Made by a program: the position numbers and the translations under genes. From Verrucomicrobiota bacterium (GTDB lineage Bacteria; Verrucomicrobiota; Verrucomicrobiia; Opitutales; Intestinicryptomonadaceae), in contig QALA01000069.1 in NCBI GenBank assembly GCA_003343565.1, forward strand, positions 1 to 64,000: a DNA stretch of 64,000 nucleotides, read 5' to 3'. A model generated the notes under the pieces. That model was not told the DNA's origin. It saw only the letters and a list, made by a program, of their open reading frames with translations, and searched no databases. Of this stretch, positions 43,280-53,098 are shown in pieces. Positions within the stretch are counted from its first letter, which is position 1. Each line of letters starts with the position of its first letter.

Positions 43280-45271
43280 ATGAGATTTAGGTTTACCATT
43301 TTTCTTATACTCGCCAACGCCGCGCTTTTTTTTGCCATATGGTCGCTTGAGATGAAGGGCGAGGCTCCGCTTGAGCGCGCCGCCGACAACGTCTCGTTTA
43401 CGCGCCTGCGCATAAGCGGAAAGAATTTGGACAAGCCCCGCGTATTGTCGCTTGAGAATAACAAGTGGCGCATCGTTTCGCCGATAGACTGGCCGGCGAA
43501 TCTCTATGCGGTAAACCGCATACGAAACCAGCTGGACTTCCTGTCGAAGGAGACGAGTTTCGGCCTGTCGGAAATGAGGGAGTACGGGCATACGCTGGCC
43601 GAGTACGGCTTGGAGGATCCGCTGTTTGTCTTGGAGTACGGGGGCGCCAAGAAGACGAACCGCATACGCGTCGGCAACACCGCGCCGATAGGCGGCAGGG
43701 TGTATTTGTACGACGAGGGCGCGGGAAAAATCATTGTGGTCGACAAGGAATTTGTCGGGAGTCTCGTGATGGATTTCGAGCGTTTGCGCAACCAGCTTGT
43801 CTTCGACATTCCCCGCTTTGAGGTTTCGGCGTTCTCCGTGCGCACGCCTGCGGGCGACGGGAAGTCGGGGCAGGGGAACTTTAGGAGGCTCGGCCTTGCG
43901 AAGGACGAGGGCAAGTGGAAGATAGAAACTCCCATATCGGCCGTCGCCGACACCCAGGAGGTCGACGCGTTTCTAAACGACATTTGCCATCTGACGGCGG
44001 ACTCGTTCGAGGATTCCGAGCGCGCCGATATGGGATTCAACCTGATGCCCGCCGCGATTGCCATTCAGGGCACAAACCGCCGCCAGGTATTGATTCTCGG
44101 CGGGCCCACTAAGGACGGAAAGCGCATTTACGCGCGCCTTGAAGACAATCCGACCGTGTTTACCGTGGACGCCGAAAAATTCAAAAATTTGGCCGGATTG
44201 CAAAATACGCTCCGCGACAAGGCCTTCTTCCGGTTTGACGCGGCGGACGTGAACAATATCGACATTTCAAAGGGCGGGAAGATACTCAAGCTGCGCAAGC
44301 TCACCGGCGGAGTGTGGGACGTTATCGGAGCGGGCGAAAACGGGACGACCCTTACGGCGAAGGCGGATTTGTCGCGCGTAAACGATTTGTTGTCCAAGCT
44401 CTCCAACGTCCGCGCGCGCGACTTTGTAAGCGACATTCCGGGCGACAATCTTTCGGCCTACGGAATCGAGCGGGACTGCCTTAAAATCCGCATCACCCAG
44501 TCCGACCAGACTTCGCGCACGCTCGAAATAGGCTCCAATTACGACTATCGCTCGGCCACGCTGTCCTACGCGCGCGCGGACGCGTCGGGGGCGGTGTACG
44601 GAATTTCGCGCGCTTTGGAGGAGGCTGCAAGCACGGATTTCTTATTCTATCGCTCCAAAATTCTCTCGTCGCTTCCAGAAAGGGCGAAGATAGTCTCGAT
44701 AAAAATATTCCGCGTCAGAAACGGGGAGGAGATATTTTCGATATCGTCGGAGGGCGGCGATTTCAAGAAGGCGCTCGCGTCGCTTTCCCCGCGCGAGTCC
44801 GCGGCGGCCGCGTCGCTGTTTGAAAGCGTCCGCCTGTTCGAGGTCGGCGGCTACCTTCCCGGCGAATTTTCCTCCGGCGGGATTAAATCTGGCGGAGAGA
44901 ACATTCGCTGGGCATATAGAATCGAGGCGGTTATAATGCTGCCCGGCGCTGGCAGCGCGTTTGAGATGGAGAAGCGTTCGTGGTACGTGTCGAGGGCGTT
45001 CGGCGGAAATCTCCAGTACGGGGGGTCGGAGCGTCTCAATGCGGTGTTTACGCTCACGGCCGGCATGATAGACGCTCTGCGCGAACTCACTTTGGAGCGT
45101 TCCGCGCCGGGGCAGCTCGGCAAGCCCGCCCCCGTTTCGGCCGAGAGAAAGCCGGTGGGTTCGGAACCCGGCGCAAATGTCGAGGTCAAGGATTTGCCCG
45201 CTCCGTCGTCCGCCTCCGCTCCCGCGCGCGGCGGCGCGCCGGAGCCCGACGCGAGCGCGCCGGCAAAGTAA
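43280..45271 (+). CDS. DUF4340-domain protein
   Basis: 663 residues. One N-terminal membrane anchor (FTIFLILANAALFFAIWSL), then repeated DUF4340-type units containing ENNKWRIVSPIDWPANLYAV, GNTAPIGGRVYLYDEGAGKI and later KWKIETPISAVADTQEVDAFL. The last 70 residues are disordered, Pro/Ala/Ser-rich. The family is found almost only downstream of GldG-type ABC transporter genes and is expected to be an extracytoplasmic partner. Begins 13 bases after the GldG-like gene. Function unknown. Confidence 0.82.
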   Translation: MRFRFTIFLILANAALFFAIWSLEMKGEAPLERAADNVSFTRLRISGKNLDKPRVLSLENNKWRIVSPIDWPANLYAVNRIRNQLDFLSKETSFGLSEMREYGHTLAEYGLEDPLFVLEYGGAKKTNRIRVGNTAPIGGRVYLYDEGAGKIIVVDKEFVGSLVMDFERLRNQLVFDIPRFEVSAFSVRTPAGDGKSGQGNFRRLGLAKDEGKWKIETPISAVADTQEVDAFLNDICHLTADSFEDSERADMGFNLMPAAIAIQGTNRRQVLILGGPTKDGKRIYARLEDNPTVFTVDAEKFKNLAGLQNTLRDKAFFRFDAADVNNIDISKGGKILKLRKLTGGVWDVIGAGENGTTLTAKADLSRVNDLLSKLSNVRARDFVSDIPGDNLSAYGIERDCLKIRITQSDQTSRTLEIGSNYDYRSATLSYARADASGAVYGISRALEEAASTDFLFYRSKILSSLPERAKIVSIKIFRVRNGEEIFSISSEGGDFKKALASLSPRESAAAASLFESVRLFEVGGYLPGEFSSGGIKSGGENIRWAYRIEAVIMLPGAGSAFEMEKRSWYVSRAFGGNLQYGGSERLNAVFTLTAGMIDALRELTLERSAPGQLGKPAPVSAERKPVGSEPGANVEVKDLPAPSSASAPARGGAPEPDASAPAK

Positions 45272-45301
45272 TGCCTTTTTTTGGAGCGGGCGTTTCGGAA
45301 T

Positions 45302-48283
45302 GTGAAAACTAAAAATTCAGGATTGAAGGCGTCGACCTTTTTGCTCAACGCGTTTTGGCGCGCGCTTTTTGTCTTGAACCTGTTTTTGTCGGCGGTTGCG
45401 GCGGCGGCCGCGCTGCTGTTGTTTCTGTTTTTGTTTGTCGACAAGATTCCCGCGCCGCAGTTTGTCTGCGACCTTGCCGAAAGACAGATTCGCAAGGCGG
45501 GGCTTTCGTGTTCGTTTTCCGCGATTTTTCTTTCGTTTCCGGATACGGTGGAGATTGTGCGTCCGAGCGTCCGGTTGGGCGGCTCGGCGTTTCCCGTGTT
45601 TTCGGCGGACAAGGTTGAGATTGGCGTATTCGGCCTCAGCCTGTTTTCCGGAGATCCGGAGGTGAAGTTTGTGTCCGTGCAGAACGGGCGCCTCTCCGAC
45701 AGCATGGGCGACATTCTGCACTCGCCCAAAATTCGCGACATCGCCTTGAGTGTCAGCTCCGAAGGGCCGTGGTGGATTGTGCGTTTTTTGAGCTTTAAGG
45801 CCGGGAATCTGACCGTGAGCGCGCGCGGGATTTTGAACGAGGGATTCAATCCGAAAAATATGCTGTCGGAGATGTTCGGCTCCGGCGGCGGGATTTCAAG
45901 CCGCAAGCCGTCCGGTTCGCCGGCGGATACGTTCGTCGGCGCGTTCGACTCCGCGCTTGGGAGGGCCGTCGAACTCGCGGGTTATTTCGACGCCTTCAAG
46001 GAGCCTTCGCTCGCCCTCGATTTCGTTTTTTTCGAGGGGGATTCCGGCAGGGTGAGGGCGGATTTAAACTCGCCCAAATGTTCGTACAAGTTCGGCGAAA
46101 GAAATGTCGATGCGCAGGACATATCGGCGGCGTTGTCGTTTTCCTCCGATTCCGGAGACGGGCGCAAAATGCGCATCGACTTTTCCGCGCTTCGCCTCCA
46201 ATCGGAGGGGTTGCCGTCGTGCGAGAACGTTTCGCTCTCGGCCGACGCATTTGCCGAAGACGGCGCGTTCTGGCTTGAGAATGCGGAGCTGTTTGCCGGC
46301 AAGATAGCCTGGCGCGGATTCTTTGTGGACAATGTGTCGTTGAGAAAGGACGTGCTCTCTGTCGAAGACTATTCGCGCGGCTGGTACGCCTTTGCGGCAT
46401 TTGACAAGAATAGGCTGGGCGGCGTGTTCTCCTTTTCCCCGGACGGCAGGGTGAGGGCGGATTTCAGCGCGCGAATCAATCCCCGCGGGATTTTGAATTT
46501 GGAGGAGTTTTCCGACATTCCGGAACTGGCGCAACTCGACTTTCCGGACGGCATATCCGCCGACGGCTCCGTCTATTTCGACATGCCGAAAAAGGGGCTT
46601 TCGGTTCGCGCGTGGCTGGAGTCGGAAAATTGCGTCGTGATGAACATTCCCGTGGAGAGGCTTTCGGGAACTTTGGAATTCGACGGCGCGCGGGGCATCA
46701 TGAATGCCGACAAACTCTGCGTCAAGACCCGCGAAGGCTGGACGGTGAGCGGACAGATGCTCCAGAACTTCGGCAACAAGGACTATAAAATCAGGGTGTT
46801 CGGCTCGATTAGGCCGATGGCGATAGCGCATTTTATGGAGCCGTGGTGGGGCAGGATAATGAAGTCGTTTGCATTTGTCGGCGACGGAAATTTTCCCCGC
46901 GCGGACGTTTCCGTCGAGGGGCGTTGGGGCAGCCCGCAAAAAATCTGGTGCAGCGGCGAAGTGTCGGGAAAGAACGCGGTGTACAACGGCTCGCAATTCG
47001 ATTCGTTCGGTTTGCGCGTGTGGGTCAACCCGTCGCGCATAACGCTGTACGACATATCGCTTTCGTCGGCCGACAGGAACGCCCACGCGTTCATAGAATG
47101 GCTCTACGGGAAGGACGGAATCACGAGGTTTGAAAAACAGAGGCTGTTTTTGGAGTCCAACCTAAATTCGACGGAGCTGATTTCGCTGGGGGGGGACGAC
47201 GCGCGAGAGATTCTGGACGTGGTGCGCTTCCACAACGCTCCGAGACTGACGTTGAACGCGTCGCTCTCGAATCCCTCGCTTGGCGGCGGCGACGAGTTCA
47301 ATGTTGAGGTTTTCGCCTCCGGCAGGACGCAGATAGAGTTTGTATCGCTTGAGAACCTTCGCTTTCGCGCCAGGAGCAACAAAATAGACACGAACATAGA
47401 CGACGCCATGTTCGACTTTTGCGGCGGGCAGGCGGAGGCTTCCATAAACCTGCGCAGGGTCGACGGCGGAATGCTTTTCGGCGGGAGGGCCAAGGCTTCC
47501 GGCATGGTGCAGTCGGAATTTTTCGAGTTTTTGGACGGCCTTGATTCGTCTGCCGACGCTCCGTCGCTTTCCGCGCTCTCGCCTTCGCGCGCGGGGGTGG
47601 AACGGGGCGACGCGCCTGCGGGAAATAATGTGGACGCGCGACTTCGGGCGGAGGCCGCGTCCGGGGAGGCGGGTGCGCCGCAGCCTGTTTCGCCGAAGGT
47701 TTCGGAGGCGGCCGCCGGAGGGTCTTCGTCGGGTTCTTCAACTTCGCCGGCCGGTTCCGCCTTGCCCGACGCCGACGGACTGATGGGCGAAAACGGAAAA
47801 TTCGGCAGGGTCAACATGGATATTTCCCTGTCGGGGGATTCGCGCGATTTCAACAACGTGTCCGGTTCGGGATTCGTCGTTCTGGCCAACAGGGATCTTT
47901 TGGAGCTGAACGTGTTTGGATTTTTGTCCCGCGCGCTTTCCGCGCTGAAGCTTCCGTTCGGGAGTTTCGACATCACGCAATTTTACGGCCCGTTCAAAAT
48001 CGGGGAGGGCAAGGTGTCGTTTCCGAGCTTGTCGATGGAGGGGCCGGTGATGCGCATACGCGGTTTTGCGTCGTACGACTTTCTGGCGGACAACCTTCAG
48101 GCAAATCTGACGGCGATTCCCTTTGCGGGAATAAGCACGCCGATAATTTCGAGCATAGTGAAGGTCATAAATCCGCTCACGAGCGTGGCGACGATAAAAC
48201 TGCGCGGCAGGCTGTCCGACCCGGAAGTCGGGGTTTCGATCAATCCCTTGAACATATTTGACAGGGAGAAAAAAGACCGCTGA
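45302..48283 (+). CDS. AsmA-like envelope protein
   Basis: About 993 residues. One N-terminal membrane helix (AVAAAAALLLFLFLFV), then a very long beta-rich periplasmic part. An AsmA/TamB-style C-terminus is recognisable: GSGFVVLANRDLLELNVFG, ALSALKLPFGSFDITQFYG, SLSMEGPVMRIRGFASY, and a final KLRGRLSDPEVGVSINPL. A disordered stretch of about 90 residues (Ser/Ala/Pro-rich) interrupts it before that. AsmA-like proteins form hydrophobic-groove bridges that move phospholipids between the two membranes. Start uncertain: GTG 45302 is preferred, TTG 45281 also possible. Follows the ABC/DUF4340 genes after about 30 bases, so it may be part of the same transcript. Confidence 0.8.
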   Translation: MKTKNSGLKASTFLLNAFWRALFVLNLFLSAVAAAAALLLFLFLFVDKIPAPQFVCDLAERQIRKAGLSCSFSAIFLSFPDTVEIVRPSVRLGGSAFPVFSADKVEIGVFGLSLFSGDPEVKFVSVQNGRLSDSMGDILHSPKIRDIALSVSSEGPWWIVRFLSFKAGNLTVSARGILNEGFNPKNMLSEMFGSGGGISSRKPSGSPADTFVGAFDSALGRAVELAGYFDAFKEPSLALDFVFFEGDSGRVRADLNSPKCSYKFGERNVDAQDISAALSFSSDSGDGRKMRIDFSALRLQSEGLPSCENVSLSADAFAEDGAFWLENAELFAGKIAWRGFFVDNVSLRKDVLSVEDYSRGWYAFAAFDKNRLGGVFSFSPDGRVRADFSARINPRGILNLEEFSDIPELAQLDFPDGISADGSVYFDMPKKGLSVRAWLESENCVVMNIPVERLSGTLEFDGARGIMNADKLCVKTREGWTVSGQMLQNFGNKDYKIRVFGSIRPMAIAHFMEPWWGRIMKSFAFVGDGNFPRADVSVEGRWGSPQKIWCSGEVSGKNAVYNGSQFDSFGLRVWVNPSRITLYDISLSSADRNAHAFIEWLYGKDGITRFEKQRLFLESNLNSTELISLGGDDAREILDVVRFHNAPRLTLNASLSNPSLGGGDEFNVEVFASGRTQIEFVSLENLRFRARSNKIDTNIDDAMFDFCGGQAEASINLRRVDGGMLFGGRAKASGMVQSEFFEFLDGLDSSADAPSLSALSPSRAGVERGDAPAGNNVDARLRAEAASGEAGAPQPVSPKVSEAAAGGSSSGSSTSPAGSALPDADGLMGENGKFGRVNMDISLSGDSRDFNNVSGSGFVVLANRDLLELNVFGFLSRALSALKLPFGSFDITQFYGPFKIGEGKVSFPSLSMEGPVMRIRGFASYDFLADNLQANLTAIPFAGISTPIISSIVKVINPLTSVATIKLRGRLSDPEVGVSINPLNIFDREKKDR

Positions 48284-48348
48284 CGGAAGCGGCGTTCGGG
48301 CGGCGGTATTTTCTTGTAAAAAACGGGCGGAAATCCGAATATTTGCAT

Positions 48349-49329
48349 ATGGAAAATCCTGTTGGAAAACTCAAGTGCGGGGTGGTCGGCGTTGGCTATT
48401 TGGGCCGTCACCATGCGCGCATATATTCCGAGCTGGAGAATGCGGAGCTTGTCGGGGTGTTCGACAGCGACGGCGCGCGGGCGAGGGAAATTGCCGGCCT
48501 GTACGGCTGCCGGGCTTTCGAATCGATCGAGGAGCTCGGCCGGGAGTGCGATGCCGTAAGCGTGGCCGTCCCGACCGATAGGCACACGCAGGTCGCGCTT
48601 GCGCTGCTCGAACAAAACTGCGACCTTCTCATAGAAAAGCCCATTTGCACGTCGGTCGAGGACGCTGAAAAAATTTTGAAGAAGGCGCGCGAAAAAAACT
48701 TGATAGTCCAAGTCGGGCACGTCGAGCATTTCAATCCGGTGATGGAGTTTATGGAGGAGCACGTCAGCTCTCCGCGCTTCATAACCGCGGACAGGCTCGC
48801 GCCGTTCAACCCGCGCGGAACGGAGGTCGGCGTCGTGCTGGACCTGATGATTCACGACATCGGCATAGTCCTCAAGCTGGCGAACTCCCCCGTGGCGCGC
48901 ATAGAGGCTGTTGGCGTCAACGTCGTCAGCCGTCGGGAGGACATCGCGAACGCCCGAATAGTCTTCGAGAGCGGCTGCGTGGCGAACCTCAATGTCAGCA
49001 GGGTCAGCCTTAAGAAGCTGCGCGAAATAAGGATATTCCAGCCCGGCGGATACATGTCGCTCGACTTCATGAATCAGAAGGGGCACTTGGTAAAGATAAA
49101 GAGGGCGGACAAGCCGGAGGATTCGGAAATAGTCTCGGTCGAGGTTCCGATTGAAAAGGCGGAGCCGCTGAAAGTGGAGCTTGCCAGCTTTGTCGACTGC
49201 GTGCTGCACAAGCTAAACCCGAAGGTCGGGGCCGCGCTCGGCCGCCGCGCGCTTGAGGTGGCGTTGGAAATCACGGCGCAGATAAACCGAATGCGCGCGG
49301 AGTACGAGAGAGAGACGAAGGCCGAATGA
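48349..49329 (+). CDS. Gfo/Idh/MocA-family oxidoreductase, GnnA-like candidate
   Basis: 326 residues. N-terminal Rossmann fold with GVVGVGYLGRHHARIY, then EKPICTSVEDA, and the C-terminal substrate domain with QVGHVEHFNP and VVLDLMIHDIGIVL (active-site histidine region). Uses NAD(P) to oxidise or reduce a sugar derivative. It overlaps lpxB by four bases. In several diderm lineages a Gfo/Idh enzyme adjacent to lpxA/lpxB is GnnA, which oxidises UDP-GlcNAc at C3 so that an amino group can be installed, giving amide-linked lipid A. That role is inferred; the partner GnnB and lpxA are not in the window. ATG 48349 preferred to TTG 48343. Confidence 0.8.
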   Translation: MENPVGKLKCGVVGVGYLGRHHARIYSELENAELVGVFDSDGARAREIAGLYGCRAFESIEELGRECDAVSVAVPTDRHTQVALALLEQNCDLLIEKPICTSVEDAEKILKKAREKNLIVQVGHVEHFNPVMEFMEEHVSSPRFITADRLAPFNPRGTEVGVVLDLMIHDIGIVLKLANSPVARIEAVGVNVVSRREDIANARIVFESGCVANLNVSRVSLKKLREIRIFQPGGYMSLDFMNQKGHLVKIKRADKPEDSEIVSVEVPIEKAEPLKVELASFVDCVLHKLNPKVGAALGRRALEVALEITAQINRMRAEYERETKAE

Positions 49330-50501
49330 GCTTGTCGCCTTCAGTCGCGCGGTTTGATTTTGCCCCCCCCGAAGGCGGCGCGTGCGACATTCTCATTGTG
49401 GCGGGGGAACATTCGGGAGACGAGCAAGCCGCGCGAATGTTAAAGGGCGCGCTTGCGGCAAACCCCGGCCTGCGCGTCTGCGCGTTCGGCGGCGGGCGTC
49501 TGGCGGCGGCGGGCGCGCAGCTGCTCTTCGACATGACCGCGTTTTCAGTCGTCGGGCTGTTTGAGGTTTTGAAGAACTATTCGTTTTTTAAAAGGCTCTC
49601 CGAGTCCATTGTCGATTGGATTGACAAATATCGGCCCGCGGTCGTCTGCCTGGTAGACTATCCCGGATTCAACCTCCGCCTCGCCTCCGTGCTGAAGCGG
49701 CGCTCGATAAGCGCGAAAGGCGGCGGCAGCGTGCGCGTGGCATATTACATAGGCCCGCAGATATGGGCGTGGAAGGCGGGGCGGAGATTTGAAATGGCTT
49801 CGACTATCGACGACATTGCGCTGATATTCCCGTTTGAGCCCTCCTGCTACGCCGACACCGCGCTTCCGGCGCATTTCGTGGGCCACCCGTTTCTCGACGC
49901 CTCATACGAAAATCCGCTGTACCGCGATTCCGAGGCGGAAGTTCTGCTTCTTGCCGGCAGCAGGCTCGCCGCGGTTTCTCGCATATTTCCGAAGATGCTG
50001 CAAACGCTGCGCCTCTTGCCGGAAGTTCGCGCGGTGGCTCCCTATCCGACGGAGGAAATACTTGCGGTGATGAAGGCGGCGGCCGCGCACTTTCCGGACG
50101 TGGCCGGCCGTGTGCGCTTTGTCGGGAACAGGGAGGGGCGCATTGGCGCGCGCGCGGTGATGATGAGCTCCGGAACGATGTCGCTTGCCTGCTGCCTTGC
50201 GGGGATACCGGGGCTGATTGTCTATGTGGCAAATCCGTTTACGTACTTTGTCGGAAGAATGCTTGTGAAAGTGAAGTATCTGGGCATTGCGAACATTCTT
50301 TTGGACAGGCCGGCGTGGCCGGAGTTTATCCAGTTTGCCGCCTCCGCGCAAAAAATGGCGGAGCGCATGCGGGCCTGCCTTTCCGGGCCGGAATGCGCCG
50401 AACGCGCCGCGCGGGACGCCGACGAGCTGAAGCGGATACTCCACTCGCCCCCGAAGATGTCCGCCGGAGAGTGGTTGGCAGGCCAATGTCCGCGCGCTTA
50501 G
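49326..50501 (+). CDS. lpxB: Lipid-A-disaccharide synthase
   Basis: 391 residues. A GT-B fold glycosyltransferase (GT19) at the inner membrane that joins UDP-2,3-diacylglucosamine and lipid X into the lipid A disaccharide. ILIVAGEHSGDEQAARML, the FSVVGLFEVLKNY segment, YYIGPQIWAWKAGR and, late, a GTMSLACCLAGIPGLIVYVANP region match the family throughout. This proves an outer membrane with lipid A. Start overlaps the upstream oxidoreductase (ATGA). A weak terminator follows. Confidence 0.95.
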   Translation: MSLSPSVARFDFAPPEGGACDILIVAGEHSGDEQAARMLKGALAANPGLRVCAFGGGRLAAAGAQLLFDMTAFSVVGLFEVLKNYSFFKRLSESIVDWIDKYRPAVVCLVDYPGFNLRLASVLKRRSISAKGGGSVRVAYYIGPQIWAWKAGRRFEMASTIDDIALIFPFEPSCYADTALPAHFVGHPFLDASYENPLYRDSEAEVLLLAGSRLAAVSRIFPKMLQTLRLLPEVRAVAPYPTEEILAVMKAAAAHFPDVAGRVRFVGNREGRIGARAVMMSSGTMSLACCLAGIPGLIVYVANPFTYFVGRMLVKVKYLGIANILLDRPAWPEFIQFAASAQKMAERMRACLSGPECAERAARDADELKRILHSPPKMSAGEWLAGQCPRA

Positions 50502-50919
50502 CCAAACTCTTTGAAATTTTGAGGCCCGTTTTTTAAGCGCCTCTTTTTTTTAAGCCGCGCATAACGGCTCCGTTTTTTGCGCGCTCTGCGCGCCGACTGT
50601 ATGGAAAAGTAAAGCGGCGTTTAAACGGCCGGATTGAAAACGGAACGCCTGGGAAAATGCGCAACGGGGGATTTCGGAAGAGTCGGAAAAATTGCGGCGG
50701 ATTGGGAAAGTCGGATTTGCGTTTGGATATAATTTTTTTTGCGGCATTTCTTTGATTCTTGCGGAGAAGTTCGGCGGATTCTTTCGGATATTTTCCAAAA
50801 AATCTCCGGAAGATTTTTTTGCCTCCGCGGAATTTTCGCCCGGATAACGACGCGCCGGCGCCGCTTGGCTGACGGTTCTTTTATTAAATCGCGGGCTTTT
50901 TATTGCCGTTTGCGTGCCG
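50502..50919. other. Convergent gap with terminator
   Basis: Apart from the terminator listed separately, GC-rich then AT-rich sequence with no gene; lies between convergent lpxB and the MidA-like gene. Confidence 0.45.
50521..50551 (+). terminator. Terminator after lpxB
   Basis: Short stem GAGGC (50521-50525) with GCCTC (50539-50543) and a 13-base loop, followed by eight T. The stem is only five pairs, so it is moderate evidence. Confidence 0.5.
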
Positions 50920-51921
50920 TCAATATATTGCCAGAACGCGGAAAACCCTTCCCATCATGTCGGGATTTAACAGCTGGCAAAGTTCCCTCTTTCTCCGGTC
51001 GAGCGGATCGGGAATTTCGACAATGCGCCTGATTTCGCCTTGCGCGTAGCGCATGAAAAACTCCTCCTGCCCCATGCATTCGGCGCGCGCCGCCCCGCAT
51101 TCTAAGGCCGCGTCCAGAAAGACGTCCGAGCACGGGGAATAGGTTATGTCGCGCGAGCCCGCGTCCTCAAATATGTCGGAGCCGCACGCGTGCGACTTGT
51201 ACGTCCTCGCCGTGCCGCCGGGAAACGCCGCCAGTTCGCCGGCCGTCCTGAAGTAGTCGGAAAAAATCGACAGTCCGCTTCGGTTTTGCGCGACGATTTT
51301 TTTTAACAGTTCTAGCGCGTCGAACGAGAAGTCAATGCAAAATCCCTCCGTTTGGCAGCGGCCGAAATACTTTTCCAAAATCCCGCGCTCCTCCGGCGCG
51401 GCCGGGCGCAGGATTTTTTCCACGGCGCACCCGCGCCGCGCGCCGGATTGGACGCGGCGTATTTTAAGGAATGTTTTGCGCCATGCGCCTTCGGAAAACT
51501 CGAACCTGTCGAACGGTTGGGCGTCGAGAAGCTCGTTCGAGACGGCGAGCGAGCCGGGCGATATTGCGATATCTTCGCCGATTCCGACGGCGCGCGCTCC
51601 GGCAATCATCGTCCTTCCGCCCTCCGAGCCGATTTCGACGGTCTCCGCCGCCTTCGCCGCCTCCGCCGCGCCGCGGGATTGCATTAAAATACTTTGCGCC
51701 GCGCTTTCCATGAGGGCGCCGAATACGTTTTCCTTCATCGACTCCGCCGTGTAGAAATCCGCGCCCTCTCCGCCGATTCGCGTTGTTTGCGCCTTTGCGT
51801 AGTAGCCTAGACCGGGGCGGTACAGCGCGGCGCGGACAAATTCGGACAGCCCGATTTCCCCGCCGGAATCCGCGAGAATGTCGAATATGCGGGAATGATA
51901 AATTTTGTTTTTTTCGGGCAT
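50920..51921 (-). CDS. MidA/NDUFAF7-type class I SAM-dependent methyltransferase
   Basis: 333 residues. Opens with FDILADSGGEIGLSEFVRAA then LYRPGLGYYAK, followed by DFYTAESMKENVFGALM and VSNELLDAQPFDRFEF, the signatures of the MidA family (mitochondrial complex I assembly methyltransferase, an arginine methyltransferase in eukaryotes). The bacterial function is not established. The SAM-binding region between these motifs (about 90-125) is less regular than usual, with no clean G-x-G-x-G. Follows recF by 15 bases on the same strand, so they are likely one transcript. Confidence 0.8.
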   Translation of the reverse strand: MPEKNKIYHSRIFDILADSGGEIGLSEFVRAALYRPGLGYYAKAQTTRIGGEGADFYTAESMKENVFGALMESAAQSILMQSRGAAEAAKAAETVEIGSEGGRTMIAGARAVGIGEDIAISPGSLAVSNELLDAQPFDRFEFSEGAWRKTFLKIRRVQSGARRGCAVEKILRPAAPEERGILEKYFGRCQTEGFCIDFSFDALELLKKIVAQNRSGLSIFSDYFRTAGELAAFPGGTARTYKSHACGSDIFEDAGSRDITYSPCSDVFLDAALECGAARAECMGQEEFFMRYAQGEIRRIVEIPDPLDRRKRELCQLLNPDMMGRVFRVLAIY

Positions 51922-51936
51922 TTTTCGATTTCGGAT

Positions 51937-53043
51937 TTATCCGGCGAATTTTCCGTCCGCCTCGAAGAATTTGGCTTCGACGGCGTTTATTATTTTCCAC
52001 GCCCTCGCGCCCCCTGCGCCCGCGGTTTCGGGCGGGTATGATGTGGAGGTGGCTATCAGCTGGGCCATCGGACTGGCGCAGCGCCAAAACGCGGCGCGCC
52101 TGCCGGAGTCCAGCTCCGCGAGAACGTCGTCGCAAAGCAGTACGGGCTCGATTCCGGAAACCCGCTTGACTATCTCGAACTGCGCGAGCCTGAATGCGAG
52201 CGCGACGCACCGCTGCTGCCCTTCGGACGCGTACAGCTTTGCGCTTTTGGAGTTTAATTCGAGGCTGAAGTCGTCGCGGTGCGGGCCTGATGAGGAAGTC
52301 TGCCGCGCGGCGTCGGCGGGTCTGGTTTGGGCGAGGAGTTCGCAGTACGAGGCGGCGTCGGAGTAGTCGCAATTCGGGCGCAGGCGCAATTTGGCGCGCT
52401 CTCCGCGCTCCCCGGACAGCTCTGCGTAAAATCTTTCGCCGGCTTCGGCTATCATGTCCAAAAACTTTTTCCGCCCCGCGTATATGTCGGCGGCGGCTTT
52501 TGCCATTTCGGACTCGAATGCGCCGAAGGCGGCATCGTCGCCGCACTGTTGGCGCAGAAGCGCGTTCCGGCCGCAGAGGGCGGCGTGGAAGCGCCTCAGC
52601 GCGGCCATGTATCCGGCGTCGAGCGAGGAGGCGAACATGTCGATCTGCCTTCTGCGCCCCTCCGGAGAGCCGCGCACCAAAGATATGTCGTCGTTGGTTG
52701 CGGCGACCGCCGGAAAGCGTCCGATGTAGTCGGAATATTTTGCCTCTTCCGCGTCTATTTTCGCCGAGCGCTTTTCGCCGAGCGATATTTCAACCTCCGC
52801 GCTTCCGGAGTTTTCGAGGTCCAGCGAAATCAGAATTTTCGCCTCTTTTGCGCCGTGGCGTATCATGGCGGAATTTTTCGCCGTCCTGAACGAGCGCAAT
52901 GCGGGAAGCAGGCCGACGGCTTCAAGCAGATTCGTCTTTCCCTGCGCGTTGTCCCCGCGTATCCATATCGAATCCGCGCCGAAATCGACTTCGGCGAATT
53001 CGATATTTCTGAAATTTTGAAGCCTGACGAAATTTATCTTCAC
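51937..53043 (-). CDS. recF: DNA replication and repair protein RecF
   Basis: 368 residues. SMC-like ATPase that helps load RecA at gaps. From GTG 53043 the protein begins VKINFVRLQNFRNIEF, the standard RecF opening; the frame further upstream would overlap the ruvB promoter. Walker A GDNAQGKTNLLEA (about 33), the SSSGPHRDDF signature (about 265) and the late EPVLLCDDVLAELDSGRR Walker B/D-loop are all present. Divergent from ruvB, with only 55 bases between; followed by the MidA-like gene. Not next to dnaA-dnaN-gyrB, where recF is found in many bacteria. Confidence 0.93.
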   Translation of the reverse strand: MKINFVRLQNFRNIEFAEVDFGADSIWIRGDNAQGKTNLLEAVGLLPALRSFRTAKNSAMIRHGAKEAKILISLDLENSGSAEVEISLGEKRSAKIDAEEAKYSDYIGRFPAVAATNDDISLVRGSPEGRRRQIDMFASSLDAGYMAALRRFHAALCGRNALLRQQCGDDAAFGAFESEMAKAAADIYAGRKKFLDMIAEAGERFYAELSGERGERAKLRLRPNCDYSDAASYCELLAQTRPADAARQTSSSGPHRDDFSLELNSKSAKLYASEGQQRCVALAFRLAQFEIVKRVSGIEPVLLCDDVLAELDSGRRAAFWRCASPMAQLIATSTSYPPETAGAGGARAWKIINAVEAKFFEADGKFAG

Positions 53044-53098
53044 AAAAGCGCAAACTCGTGTAGGATTGTATGAAATTGCGTTATTGTAAAGTATTTTA
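53044..53098. promoter_or_regulatory. Divergent recF/ruvB promoter region
   Basis: All control signals for both repair genes must lie in these 55 bases. On the plus strand TAAAGT (53087-53092) is a plausible -10 element; the GTG start of ruvB is at 53099, so transcription would begin at or beside the start codon. No ribosome binding site is present. Confidence 0.5.
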
